64,000 nucleotides of DNA from Desulfovibrionaceae bacterium (lineage in GTDB: Bacteria; Desulfobacterota; Desulfovibrionia; Desulfovibrionales; Desulfovibrionaceae): the NCBI GenBank assembly GCA_009783025.1, contig WRHY01000002.1:129397-193396 (forward strand), read 5' to 3'. This document shows, one piece after another, positions 49,219 to 56,437 of the stretch; the first letter of the stretch is position 1; every line of letters starts with the position of its first letter. A model generated the notes under the pieces. That model saw only the letters and a list, made by a program, of their open reading frames with translations, searched no databases and was not told where the DNA came from. The position numbers were made by a program, and so were the translations under genes.

Positions 49219-49788
49219 CTACCGCACCCTGCGCAAGGTCACATCGTTGCAGCAAAACTCTGTGGCGCCCCGTTTGTGGACCCACACCTGGACGTACCAG
49301 CGGCCATCGCGTTTCTGGTACGGCGGAGCCCGGACATGGCCGGTTTCATTGAACGGGCGATTCTCCAGATAGACGCGGACTTCCGCCTTTTCAGGCAGAT
49401 AGGGCGCGGGCTCTTCCTCCGGAAGCTCACCATCGTTCAGTAGTGCGGCCACCAGTTCGCCGATCGCCGCGCGCGTGAGAAAGCTGTACTTGCCCACAGG
49501 ACAGTGCCAGACTTCCGTGACATGCCGCTCGGCCCCACTTCCTGTGGGGCGCTCGCTCTCGCGGGCAGGATGGAGCCGGGGAGCGCGGTCCCCGGCTCCA
49601 TCCGAAATACGCCCGCTCCGCTGCGCGGCCGCCCCGCCTCCTGCGGGCCACGAACTGATGCGCACGCGGAACAGCCCCTCGCCGCCGTTCTCCTCCGGCC
49701 ATTCGTCGGAAGGGAACAGTTCCAGCGAGAACATTTTGCCCTCTGTGCGGAGCAAAATGGAGTCGGATTTTTTACGCTGTTCTGCCAT
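49219..49788 (-). CDS. phage early protein of unknown function with palindromic insert
   Basis: 189 residues from the ATG at 49788. The N-terminal half (FSLELFPSDEWPEENGGEGLFRVRISSWP) and C-terminal half (KYSFLTRAAIGELVAALLND; RWYVQVWVHKRG) are regular. Between them about 35 residues (GRISDGAGDRAPRLHPARES) are encoded by strongly palindromic DNA and look like an in-frame insertion. No family is recognised. Ends 9 bp before gemA. Confidence 0.6.
   Translation of the reverse strand: MAEQRKKSDSILLRTEGKMFSLELFPSDEWPEENGGEGLFRVRISSWPAGGGAAAQRSGRISDGAGDRAPRLHPARESERPTGSGAERHVTEVWHCPVGKYSFLTRAAIGELVAALLNDGELPEEEPAPYLPEKAEVRVYLENRPFNETGHVRAPPYQKRDGRWYVQVWVHKRGATEFCCNDVTLRRVR
49568..49603. repeat. 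perfect hairpin inside an early phage gene
   Basis: 15-bp arms GGATGGAGCCGGGGA / TCCCCGGCTCCATCC with a 6-nt GCGCGG loop, in frame within the gene at 49219-49788. A second short palindrome CCCCACTTCCTGTGGGG lies just left of it. Confidence 0.7.
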
Positions 49789-49827
49789 GTGGGGCCTGCA
49801 TTGACTTTTGAGGGGGGATTGTGGAGA

Positions 49828-49848
49828 GTGTTTTGCCATGTAAAACAC
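49828..49848. promoter_or_regulatory. operator-like palindrome in a divergent promoter region
   Basis: GTGTTTT / AAAACAC with 7-bp spacer between the minus-strand early gene and the plus-strand accessory block. Suitable for a lysogenic repressor; partner unknown. Confidence 0.35.
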
Positions 49849-49894
49849 GCAAAATAGAAGTTGCCACAATGCGAACACTCGGAGGGGAGTAGTA

Positions 49895-51538
49895 GTGCGA
49901 AAATTTTTTAGTTGGCTGCTGATCGTCCTCGGCGTGCTGCTGGCGCTGGCCAGCTTTGTTCCCACAGAAAACCCGCAGGCGGCTGAAGGCGACAAGACCG
50001 CTCTGGTCGTGGGGCTGTTGCTGGCCGGAGCAGGGATTATGTGGCGCCGCAAACGCTCCACGGGGAAGGGGCCCAAGGGCGGCCGGGAAAAGACGGTTGC
50101 CGCGCCGGCTTATGCTGCTGTTGATGAACCGGAAGCCCAGGCGCGGGAGAAAGCCGATCAGATTATCCGCGAGGCAAAACAGGAGGCCGCCGCCATCGTA
50201 GCCGCCGCAAAAAAACAAGGCAAAGGCGGAAAGGCGGGGGGCGCGCCTGTGTTGCAGGGCTCTCCGGAGGAGGTTTTGCTTATCGCAAGAGAGGAAGCCG
50301 CATCCATCCTCAAAGCGGCGCATAAACAGGCCGAGGAAATTGCCGGAGAATTTCATGCCAAGGTGCGGGAAAACCTGGATTATGAAAAAGCCATCAAGGC
50401 TATGCGCAATGTACTGGAAGGATATGGCGATGAATACCTGCTCCCTGCCCGGAGCATTCTGGACGATCTGGCGGAATCCTTCAGCTTTGAACAGGCCGGG
50501 CAGGCGCTGAAGGAAGCGCGCCACTACTCCCGCGATCTGGTGAAGCAAGGCAACGCCGCCACGTGCGACTATGTGGAGGATTACCGCAAAAATACCGCTA
50601 TCGCCTTTATTGTGGACGCCTTTAACGGCAAGGTGGACACCATCCTCTCCAGTGTCCGGCAGGACAATATCGGCAAACTTCAGCAAGCCATAAAAGACGC
50701 CTTCTCCCTGGTGAATATAAACGGCAAGGCGTTCAGGGATGCGCGCATTTTGCCGGAATATCTGGCCGCCAGATTGGAAGAGGCCAAATGGGGCTGCGCG
50801 GTGGTGGAATTGCGGGAAAAAGCCAGAGAAGAACAACGGGCCATCAAGGAGCGCATGCGCGAAGAAGAACGCGCCCGGCGCGAATACGAAAAAGCCCTGC
50901 GGGAGGCGGCCAAGGAAGAGGAATCTTTGCAGGCGGCTTTGAAAAAGGCACAGGAAGAAGCTTCCGCGCAGCAGATAAGCGAAGCGCAAAAGGCTCTGCT
51001 GGAAAGCCGGATCGCCGCTTTGCAGGGCAGGCTGGCCGAAGCCGAAGAAAAGGCCAGGCGGGCCGAGTCTATGGCCTCGCTGACGCGTAGCGGGCATGTG
51101 TATATCTTGTCCAATACGGGCTCTTTTGGGGAAAAAGTGTTCAAAATCGGCATGACCCGCAGGCTTGAGCCTCTGGACAGGGTCAAGGAACTGGGAGACG
51201 CCTCCGTGCCTTTCGCCTTTGACGTGCACGGCATGATCTACAGCGAAGACGCAGTGAAATTGGAGGCCGACCTGCACCGTATTTTCAACCCGCAAAGGCT
51301 GAACAAGGTGAACTCCCGCAAAGAATTTTTCACTGTGGATATGGAACAGGTGCAAAAAGCCGTTGGAGCCTTGGGATACAAGGTGCAACTGACCATGCTG
51401 GCCGAAGCCAAAGAGTATCTGGAATCCAAAGCCTTTGATAACCTGTCCGCCGGCGAGAGAGACAACATCCTGGCCCGCATCCTGGAAGAAGAGACCGCAA
51501 ACAAAGACATGCCGGAAGAAGATACGGTAGAGGCATAA
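49895..51538 (+). CDS. membrane-anchored DUF4041 / GIY-YIG (T5orf172) protein
   Basis: 547 residues, GTG start with GGAGGGGAG upstream. Two membrane helices (about 5-22, 36-50), a basic/coiled stretch, then a DUF4041-like domain (~195-300: DYEKAIKAMRNVLEGYGDEY earlier, AFIVDAFNGKVDTI), a long coiled coil (~300-395), and a T5orf172 GIY-YIG domain (~398-480) with GHVYILSN, FKIGMTRR and the Glu in LEADLHRIFN. Such proteins are recurrent accessory genes of phages and prophages; a nuclease acting at the membrane on incoming DNA is an inference. Plus-strand, against the phage direction. Confidence 0.75.
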   Translation: MRKFFSWLLIVLGVLLALASFVPTENPQAAEGDKTALVVGLLLAGAGIMWRRKRSTGKGPKGGREKTVAAPAYAAVDEPEAQAREKADQIIREAKQEAAAIVAAAKKQGKGGKAGGAPVLQGSPEEVLLIAREEAASILKAAHKQAEEIAGEFHAKVRENLDYEKAIKAMRNVLEGYGDEYLLPARSILDDLAESFSFEQAGQALKEARHYSRDLVKQGNAATCDYVEDYRKNTAIAFIVDAFNGKVDTILSSVRQDNIGKLQQAIKDAFSLVNINGKAFRDARILPEYLAARLEEAKWGCAVVELREKAREEQRAIKERMREEERARREYEKALREAAKEEESLQAALKKAQEEASAQQISEAQKALLESRIAALQGRLAEAEEKARRAESMASLTRSGHVYILSNTGSFGEKVFKIGMTRRLEPLDRVKELGDASVPFAFDVHGMIYSEDAVKLEADLHRIFNPQRLNKVNSRKEFFTVDMEQVQKAVGALGYKVQLTMLAEAKEYLESKAFDNLSAGERDNILARILEEETANKDMPEEDTVEA

Positions 51539-51563
51539 CCCGGATTGCCGTTCCGTCCTCCAA

Positions 51564-51588
51564 AGCCCCGCCGCGCGGGGCTTTTTTT
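51564..51588 (+). terminator. terminator of the DUF4041 gene
   Basis: AGCCCCG-CCG-CGCGGGGCT stem followed by seven T, 25-50 bp after the stop codon. Separates this gene from the small regulators downstream. Confidence 0.85.
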
Positions 51589-51594
51589 CGGTAA

Positions 51595-51610
51595 AAATAA
51601 GTGTCGTTTT
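51595..51610 (+). repeat. internal copy of the prophage-end binding site
   Basis: AAATAAGTGTCGTTT is identical over 15 nt to the innermost left-end site (61468-61482). Core GTGTCG at 51601-51606. Lies just upstream of a TTGACT -35-like hexamer (51613-51618). Confidence 0.7.
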
Positions 51611-51659
51611 GCTTGACTCTTTGATTGCAAAAATACAAGATGTCAAAAAAGGAAGTGCG

Positions 51660-51827
51660 ATGCGAGAGGCCGAACCTGACAAATACGCGGCAACAATCAC
51701 CGTGCGAATGTCGGAGGAGGAGCGCCACAGGCTAAAATTGCTTGCGGTGCGGGAAAAGAAAACTTTCAAGGATTTGTTGTTTGAAGCCTTGGAGAAAGCT
51801 TTTCCCGGTTGGCGGGAGGAAAAATAA
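51660..51827 (+). CDS. ribbon-helix-helix (CopG/Arc-like) protein
   Basis: 55 residues from the ATG at 51660 (GGAAG upstream). ATITVRMSEEERHRLKLLAVREKK is a textbook ribbon-helix-helix start: a beta strand followed by two helices. Likely a DNA-binding regulator of the accessory block. It is not paired with a recognisable RelE/HicA toxin. Promoter TTGACT...TACAAG upstream overlaps the phage-end-like site. Confidence 0.7.
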   Translation: MREAEPDKYAATITVRMSEEERHRLKLLAVREKKTFKDLLFEALEKAFPGWREEK

Positions 51828-51830
51828 ACA

Positions 51831-51863
51831 GCTTGGCCGGGTGGTGGAACACCACGGCCAAGC
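51831..51863 (+). promoter_or_regulatory. hairpin leader before the BRO-N gene
   Basis: GCTTGGCCG...TGGTG pairs with CACCACGGCCAAGC; no T-run follows. Located 33 bp before the BRO-N start. Could be an attenuator or protein-binding site. Confidence 0.4.
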
Positions 51864-51895
51864 CTAACCACAACCACCCTTAGAAGGAGGGTATC

Positions 51896-52528
51896 ATGGC
51901 TAATTCTTCTATAGCATCTTTGACCGTGTTCGACAACGGAGAAAGCCTTACCTACGTAGAGAAAAATGGTGAAATTCTGTTCACTGCCGAGGAAATCGGC
52001 AGGCACTTGGGGTATAGTGACCCCGCCGAAGCCGTTGGCCGTCTTTTCCGCAGAAACCGAAATGAACTCAAGCTGTATGCAGTTCCGGTCAAACTGACCG
52101 CCACTGACGGAAAAGCCTATGACACAAGGCTTTTCACCGAAGAAGGCGTCTACATCCTTTCCATGCTGGCCCGCACCAATGAGGCCAAAAAGTTCCGCGC
52201 CCGCGTGGCTCTGCTGTTGCGCCGGTTGCGCGGGGAAGCGATGGCCCGCGCCGTGGAACTGGCGCGGGAGGCTGCCTTGGAACAGGGGCGGCAGACAGGC
52301 CGCAAGGAGGCCCTTGCCACCCGGCGCAGGGATTCGCCCGCTTACCGGGCCTTGATACGCCGGGCCTTGCGCTACCGGGGCCTGGGCCTTGAACTGCGCG
52401 AGATCGGCAAGCTGATGGATTGCAGCCACCAGAAAATCTTCTACATGCTCAAAGACGCCGCACTGCTCGGCCTGGGGGTGTGCGGCCGCCAGGATGGCGG
52501 ACCGAACGTCATCTGCGAGGGGGTGTGA
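51896..52528 (+). CDS. BRO-N domain protein, putative antirepressor
   Basis: 210 residues, GAAGGAGGG upstream. N-terminal BRO-N fold: LTYVEKNGEILFTAEEIGRHLGYSDP then LFTEEGVYILSMLARTNEAKKFR (residues ~15-115). C-terminal half is basic, helical, with a HTH-like segment YRGLGLELREIGKLMDCSHQ. BRO-N antirepressors antagonise phage repressors or control accessory genes. Part of the plus-strand accessory block. Confidence 0.82.
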   Translation: MANSSIASLTVFDNGESLTYVEKNGEILFTAEEIGRHLGYSDPAEAVGRLFRRNRNELKLYAVPVKLTATDGKAYDTRLFTEEGVYILSMLARTNEAKKFRARVALLLRRLRGEAMARAVELAREAALEQGRQTGRKEALATRRRDSPAYRALIRRALRYRGLGLELREIGKLMDCSHQKIFYMLKDAALLGLGVCGRQDGGPNVICEGV

Positions 52529-52529
52529 A

Positions 52530-52727
52530 GTGAGAGTCTGTTCCAGTTCCTGCCCCATAGATGCCTTGGAAGACCTGCAACGCATCATTATGTTTATGCG
52601 TGAAGCTCTGTGCGGTGGACGGGATGTTCCATTTTCCGACACGGGCCTGTGCGGAGCCCAACTTATCTTTTGGGCTCTGGAAGCGGATGTTATGGAGGTG
52701 CGTGAACGCATAGTCAGTTCCAAGTAA
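52530..52727 (+). CDS. small Cys-rich protein of the accessory block
   Basis: 65 residues starting at GTG 52530, one base after the BRO-N stop, with GAGGGGGTG as ribosome site. Begins VRVCSSSCPIDALEDLQRI and ends ALEADVMEVRERIVSSK. Resembles the small DUF3077-like proteins that follow phage regulators, but no family can be named. Ends at a terminator. Confidence 0.55.
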   Translation: MRVCSSSCPIDALEDLQRIIMFMREALCGGRDVPFSDTGLCGAQLIFWALEADVMEVRERIVSSK

Positions 52728-52736
52728 TCGTTTTGG

Positions 52737-52763
52737 CCCCCTGTTCGCAGCAGGGGGCTTTTG
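52737..52763 (+). terminator. terminator of the plus-strand accessory block
   Basis: GCCCCCTG / CAGGGGGC around TTCGCAG, followed by TTTTG. Lies 10 bp after the last accessory gene. Confidence 0.85.
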
Positions 52764-52773
52764 TTTGAAATCT

Positions 52774-52836
52774 CAGTCGTGTACCGCGCAAAGTAAAACG
52801 CAAAACAGAAACGCCGCGATGATCCAGGTGGTCATA
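52774..52836 (-). CDS. possible 20-residue membrane peptide
   Basis: ATG at 52836 with GGGAG 7 nt upstream; the product MTTWIIAAFLFCVLLCAVHD is a single hydrophobic segment. It lies 10 bp after the stop of the upstream minus-strand gene. Very short and unproven, listed because of its strong ribosome site and hydrophobic character. Confidence 0.35.
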
Positions 52837-52846
52837 GCCGGGCTCC

Positions 52847-53308
52847 CTACAGACTGAACGTGGTGACCACGCCGGCGAGCCGCCGCTTCACTTCACCAAG
52901 CAGCCGTTCCAGTGGGACCATTCCCAGGACAGCCAGTTCAAGTTCTTCCAGGGACAAGGGAAGCGGGTTCGCCCCCCCCGTTTTGCCCTCTACAGGGGGC
53001 AAAATGGGCTCGAATTTTTCATCCTGTTTTGCCGGTTCCGTCACCGGAACGGGGGCCGGATCAGGCGCAACGGTCGGCGGCTTCGCTTCAACAGGAGCAG
53101 CCTTGACGCTTCCCGGCTGCCTGCCGCCCCTTGACAACACCACCTGTTCCCAGGTGATGTTTTTTTCCCGCATGCCTTCGCGCACTGTATGTACCCCGCT
53201 GCCCGGAATGGGATTTTTGGCAGGACTGTACTTGGCGTTCGCTATATCCCTGACGGTCACGCCAAGGGCTGCGGCCAGTTCCGAGGTCGTATAGGTCTGT
53301 TTCGTCAT
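52847..53308 (-). CDS. nested HTH-domain product (internal start)
   Basis: In-frame ATG at 53308 with AGGAGAACACC just upstream. It would give a 153-residue protein MTKQTYTTSELAAALGVTVR... that carries only the helix-turn-helix and tail. The site is stronger than that of the full-length gene, so two products, or an ancestral fusion of two genes, are possible. Confidence 0.45.
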   Translation of the reverse strand: MTKQTYTTSELAAALGVTVRDIANAKYSPAKNPIPGSGVHTVREGMREKNITWEQVVLSRGGRQPGSVKAAPVEAKPPTVAPDPAPVPVTEPAKQDEKFEPILPPVEGKTGGANPLPLSLEELELAVLGMVPLERLLGEVKRRLAGVVTTFSL

Positions 53309-53860
53309 GGTGTTCTCCTGGGTTTGCTGCTGCCTGGCAAAAAATTCAGCCTGCCGATCCGGCAGGGCCAGACGGGGAGCCAGCGGTTTGAAAACATCGG
53401 GCCTGTATGGCGCGGCTTTCTTCCGGCGCTCCCTGCAGATCTCCGGCACATCGCCGGAATTCGCAAAGCCGAAGCCCCGGCGCTTTTTCCAACACCGCTC
53501 GCAGCGATAGTTGGGCGTCGGCTTGCCACAGTCCGTGCAGGCGCGCGTATTCTTAGAGGACTTGACCTTGGGCTGGTCGCGCTGTTTTTCAGCTCGTTCT
53601 CTACTCACAGACACCCTCTCCCAATTTGGAGCGGACATCCCGGCTGCTTGCGCCGCGCCAGGGCCGAAAGTTTCTTCCAGAAGCACGTTGATCTGCGAGA
53701 AGCGCCGGATGCCATCTGTGCACCTGCCTTGTGCACAAACAATGGCATGGCTTCCAACGTGCGGCTGCAGCTTAATAATGTTTCCGGTGCCGGCATTGCG
53801 CACCTCTCCGGAGCGGTTGATTTCAAACCCCGGCATATAGGCAATGGCACACCATTCCAT
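52847..53860 (-). CDS. early phage protein with NUMOD4-like N-terminus and zinc motif
   Basis: 337 residues. The start YMPGFEINRSGEVRNAGTG resembles NUMOD4-type DNA-binding motifs of HNH endonucleases, but no HNH core follows. A four-Cys motif CTDCGKPTPNYRCERC (about 107-122) could bind zinc. After a linker comes a HTH-like domain (TTSELAAALGVTVRDIANAKY) and a Pro-rich tail. Likely DNA-binding; function unknown. Contains an internal start with a strong ribosome site. Confidence 0.6.
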   Translation of the reverse strand: MEWCAIAYMPGFEINRSGEVRNAGTGNIIKLQPHVGSHAIVCAQGRCTDGIRRFSQINVLLEETFGPGAAQAAGMSAPNWERVSVSRERAEKQRDQPKVKSSKNTRACTDCGKPTPNYRCERCWKKRRGFGFANSGDVPEICRERRKKAAPYRPDVFKPLAPRLALPDRQAEFFARQQQTQENTMTKQTYTTSELAAALGVTVRDIANAKYSPAKNPIPGSGVHTVREGMREKNITWEQVVLSRGGRQPGSVKAAPVEAKPPTVAPDPAPVPVTEPAKQDEKFEPILPPVEGKTGGANPLPLSLEELELAVLGMVPLERLLGEVKRRLAGVVTTFSL

Positions 53861-53865
53861 ACAAG

Positions 53866-54348
53866 CTACCCCTCGACAGGTTCCCTGCGGCGCGATACCC
53901 GCATCTCTTCAAATTTCCGAAGTTCCTCAGCGTGCTTCCGGGCTCTTTCCGCCCAATACTCACCTTGTTCTTCTGGTGTCATGGCAGACAGTTTCCGTAT
54001 TTCCTCACGCGCTTCTTCCCGGTATACCTTGTTCCTGGCTCGTTTCGCGGCGATTTCGGCTTTCCGCCTCGTTTTGGCTTCGGCCTGTGCTTCCAGAACC
54101 GTGGTCATGCAGGCTTCGGCTGTTTTTTTGTCGTGGAACGAGCCCACCCGGAACAAAATACCGGGCTGCCGAGGAAACGTGAGCACAACATCCCAACCGA
54201 CGATGAGGAACTCCTGCACAGTAGGCATGCTTTGCGCAACTTGCCAAAGTTGGGCGGTACCTTCATTCAAAGCATCTGCCAACGCCTGAACGCCGTTCCA
54301 CCGTGTTCCTTTTTCGCCGCAGATTTCAGGATATTTTTTGAAATTCAT
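53866..54348 (-). CDS. early phage protein, unknown, C-terminal coiled coil
   Basis: 160 residues from the ATG at 54348 (AAGGA 6 nt upstream); the frame is open to 54390. N-terminal half LWQVAQSMPTVQEFLIVGWDV is mixed alpha/beta; the C-terminal 70 residues are a charged helix (KTRRKAEIAAKRARNKVYRE). No family recognised. Lies in the early operon between the zinc-finger gene and the NUMOD4-like gene. Confidence 0.55.
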   Translation of the reverse strand: MNFKKYPEICGEKGTRWNGVQALADALNEGTAQLWQVAQSMPTVQEFLIVGWDVVLTFPRQPGILFRVGSFHDKKTAEACMTTVLEAQAEAKTRRKAEIAAKRARNKVYREEAREEIRKLSAMTPEEQGEYWAERARKHAEELRKFEEMRVSRRREPVEG

Positions 54349-54427
54349 GCTTTGTCCTTCGGCTTCGCTCATCAGACGGCGGGGAGCCACCCCTTCCGTG
54401 ACCGGCCCGCTTGGGCCGGTTTCGCGT

Positions 54428-54601
54428 TCACACCGTTACTTTGTTCATCACGTCCACATGCACATCGAAGGTAAACGTACATCCGCACGGGCAGGTGTGT
54501 TGAAATCCTTCGGTGATGCAGTCCTCTTCCAATTCATTTCGCTCAATAACCACGCTGCACTGTGATTCACAGTCAGAGCACTTCACGCACAGTTGTCCCA
54601 T
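54428..54601 (-). CDS. 57-residue zinc-finger-like protein
   Basis: ATG at 54601, strong AAGGAGGCGG upstream. The product has CVKCSDCESQC near the start and TCPCGC in the middle, i.e. seven cysteines in paired CxxC/CxC motifs, a likely one- or two-zinc fold as in Com-type or DksA-like small phage proteins. Located 10 bp after the HU-like gene in the early operon. Too short for routine gene calling. Confidence 0.65.
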   Translation of the reverse strand: MGQLCVKCSDCESQCSVVIERNELEEDCITEGFQHTCPCGCTFTFDVHVDVMNKVTV

Positions 54602-54611
54602 GTCCGCCTCC

Positions 54612-54884
54612 TTACTTCAGGGATTCCTTGAAATCCTTGGACAAAGTGATACCCACCTTTTTGCCTGCCGGAATATCAAGAGGTTCGCCGGTTTTGGGGT
54701 TGCGACCCTTGCGGGCGGCGGTCGCTTTCAGCACCAGTTTGCCGATATGCGGCAGGGGCACTTCGCCGCCGCCGAGCAGTTCGGCGGCCATGATGTCGCC
54801 GAGCCGGTTCAGATACTCCTCGGCCTGGGCTCCGGGCAGGCCAGTCGCTTCCTTGAATGCCTTGATGAGTTCCGCCTTGGTCAT
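54612..54884 (-). CDS. HU/IHF-family DNA-bending protein
   Basis: 90 residues: MTKAELIKAFKEATGLPGAQA, then GGGEVPLPHIGKLVLKATAARKGRNPKTGE, the canonical HU body with the DNA-inserting arm and its Pro. Mu transposition needs HU/IHF to bend the left end; this phage brings its own homologue in the early operon, between the host-type regulators and the zinc-finger gene. Confidence 0.93.
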   Translation of the reverse strand: MTKAELIKAFKEATGLPGAQAEEYLNRLGDIMAAELLGGGEVPLPHIGKLVLKATAARKGRNPKTGEPLDIPAGKKVGITLSKDFKESLK

Positions 54885-54906
54885 GATTGTCTCCTTGGGG
54901 TTGAGG

Positions 54907-55251
54907 TTAATGGACTATACGCGCGGCATTTTTCGCTTGGCACTCCGGGCAGTTGCAGGGCATCTGCTTTAACTGCATATCCAGGCCAAATCCTTTGCCT
55001 GTTGCTTCAGCCATACGCAGGATCTCGCGCATGGTTTCGGCTTTCGGAACAATACCTCCGGCCAGAGCCTGGGCAGATGTCGTGCCGTTTTTGGTGGAAG
55101 TGATCAGAAGCGTGAAGCCCTCAGCATCCAGGATACGGGCAAGAACGTGGGAAACAGCTTCCTTGCGGACATTATTCAATGGATCATCGGCCTGAATTTC
55201 CGTCTGGCGTTCCAGCAGACGGGAGGCTTGTTCGTGAATGTTTTCCATCAT
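54907..55251 (-). CDS. early phage protein with C-terminal zinc motif
   Basis: 114 residues from the first ATG at 55251 (a second at 55248; AAGGAAGAG upstream). Helical N-terminal part, RKEAVSHVLARILDAEGFTLLITSTKNGT in the middle, and a C-terminal MPCNCPECQAK cysteine motif. No family named. Lies between the DUF3164 and HU genes. Confidence 0.55.
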   Translation of the reverse strand: MMENIHEQASRLLERQTEIQADDPLNNVRKEAVSHVLARILDAEGFTLLITSTKNGTTSAQALAGGIVPKAETMREILRMAEATGKGFGLDMQLKQMPCNCPECQAKNAARIVH

Positions 55252-55264
55252 ACTCTTCCTTTGT

Positions 55265-55882
55265 TTACAGTGCCGCCATATCCAATGGTATGGCGTGATA
55301 GCCGCCTCTTTCGTCCCGTTCATACACGCGCACGTAGGCGCGGGTTCCGGTCACCCTGACGCTGTCGCTGATGGCCTGCATGGCGCGCTGCCAGCGGTCG
55401 TCATCAAATTTGTGCCGCCGTAAGCCAAGAATGGCCCCGGTGTTCAGTTTGCCCTGCTTGTCCACGCGGAAGGCATCGGTCACCAGGGTGCGCAGTTCCG
55501 GCCCGGTGTCCTTGCTCCAGTCCCGCAGGCATTCGTCAATAAGCGCCTTGGCCGCCTGGAGCCCTGCATCAAAGGTGATGTGCTCGGCAATCTGGCGCTG
55601 GACCTGAAAGCGGCCGTCAAAGCTCTCTAGGGTGACATTGCCCTTTGTGCCGCCAAGTTTGACATCGTACCTTTCCGCGGACATCTGGATGAAGGCCCCT
55701 ATGTCGTCCATCATGCTGTCTTTGAAGGCTCTCATCTTGATGTGCAGCTTTCTGGCCTCGGCTGCGATTTCCTTCACCAGTTCGTCCTCGGCGAGATCGA
55801 TAGGCCGGATGTTTTCAACGGCAACCAGGTTACCCGTGCCGTCCTGCATATATTCAACGCCGTTAATAACTTGCCGTGTCAT
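55265..55882 (-). CDS. DUF3164-like early phage protein
   Basis: 205 residues from the ATG at 55882 (AAAGGAGG 5 nt upstream). NGVEYMQDGTGNLVAVENI at the start; FDGRFQVQRQIAEHITFDAGLQAAK and LIDECLRDWSKD in the middle; both match DUF3164, a conserved Mu-like early protein of unknown function. Well expressed judging from the ribosome site. Confidence 0.8.
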   Translation of the reverse strand: MTRQVINGVEYMQDGTGNLVAVENIRPIDLAEDELVKEIAAEARKLHIKMRAFKDSMMDDIGAFIQMSAERYDVKLGGTKGNVTLESFDGRFQVQRQIAEHITFDAGLQAAKALIDECLRDWSKDTGPELRTLVTDAFRVDKQGKLNTGAILGLRRHKFDDDRWQRAMQAISDSVRVTGTRAYVRVYERDERGGYHAIPLDMAAL

Positions 55883-56081
55883 CGACGCCTCCTTTGCTCT
55901 GAAAATCCTGCAAAAGCGCCTCGTTGATGTTGGCCATGTTCTCCAGGCCGCGCACCTGTTCGATGGTGGCGTCCAGGTCATCCAGAACAGCGGGCCCAGC
56001 TTCCAGAAGGTCGCCGTTGCCGCGCTGGATGAGGACGCGGAGTTTGGTGACGGAGTTTTCCAACTGTCTCGCAATGCTCAT
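55863..56081 (-). CDS. small helical early protein
   Basis: 72 residues, predicted helical (ARQLENSVTKLRVLIQRGNGDLLE). Overlaps the DUF3164 gene start by 20 nt and the upstream stop by 4 nt, so it is co-translated. Function unknown. Confidence 0.6.
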   Translation of the reverse strand: MSIARQLENSVTKLRVLIQRGNGDLLEAGPAVLDDLDATIEQVRGLENMANINEALLQDFQSKGGVDDTASY

Positions 56082-56437
56082 TTTTTACACTCCTTGTAGT
56101 AGGGACAGCCGTTGCGGCATGCCTTAAAAAGCTGCACACGCAGCGGGTTCGCTGAACTAAATGGCCGCGCCTGCTCCTGTAAACACTCATTCCTGCCCAT
56201 CACGCCCAGGATCGGGCAGACTACCATTGTGATCATGAGTCGTTTCTCAACCCGGACTTTGATGAAACTCAGGTACAAACGCTTTCTGTTTATGGCCAGA
56301 GAAACCATTGCCGGACTGACGTCCATCCTGGCGGCGGTTTTGCGCAGACTGGTGTCGTCGCAGGCTTCGGCCAGCGCTTTAATCCAGTCCGGCAGGGGAG
56401 AACCCCAAGCCGCTATTGCCTTGGCCAGCATGTTCAC
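56078..56437 (-). CDS. HTH protein with C-terminal Cys motif
   Basis: 119 residues. LRKTAARMDVSPAMVSLAINRKRL is a clear helix-turn-helix, and the C-terminus CRNGCPYYKECKK carries a three-Cys motif. Early regulatory protein, DNA-binding likely. Overlaps both neighbours by 4 nt. Confidence 0.65.
   Translation of the reverse strand: MNMLAKAIAAWGSPLPDWIKALAEACDDTSLRKTAARMDVSPAMVSLAINRKRLYLSFIKVRVEKRLMITMVVCPILGVMGRNECLQEQARPFSSANPLRVQLFKACRNGCPYYKECKK

Noticed and set aside
51660..52528. Toxin-antitoxin pair of the ribbon-helix-helix gene and its neighbour
   Set aside because: The neighbour is a BRO-N protein with no toxin fold, and the two are separated by 68 bp with a hairpin.
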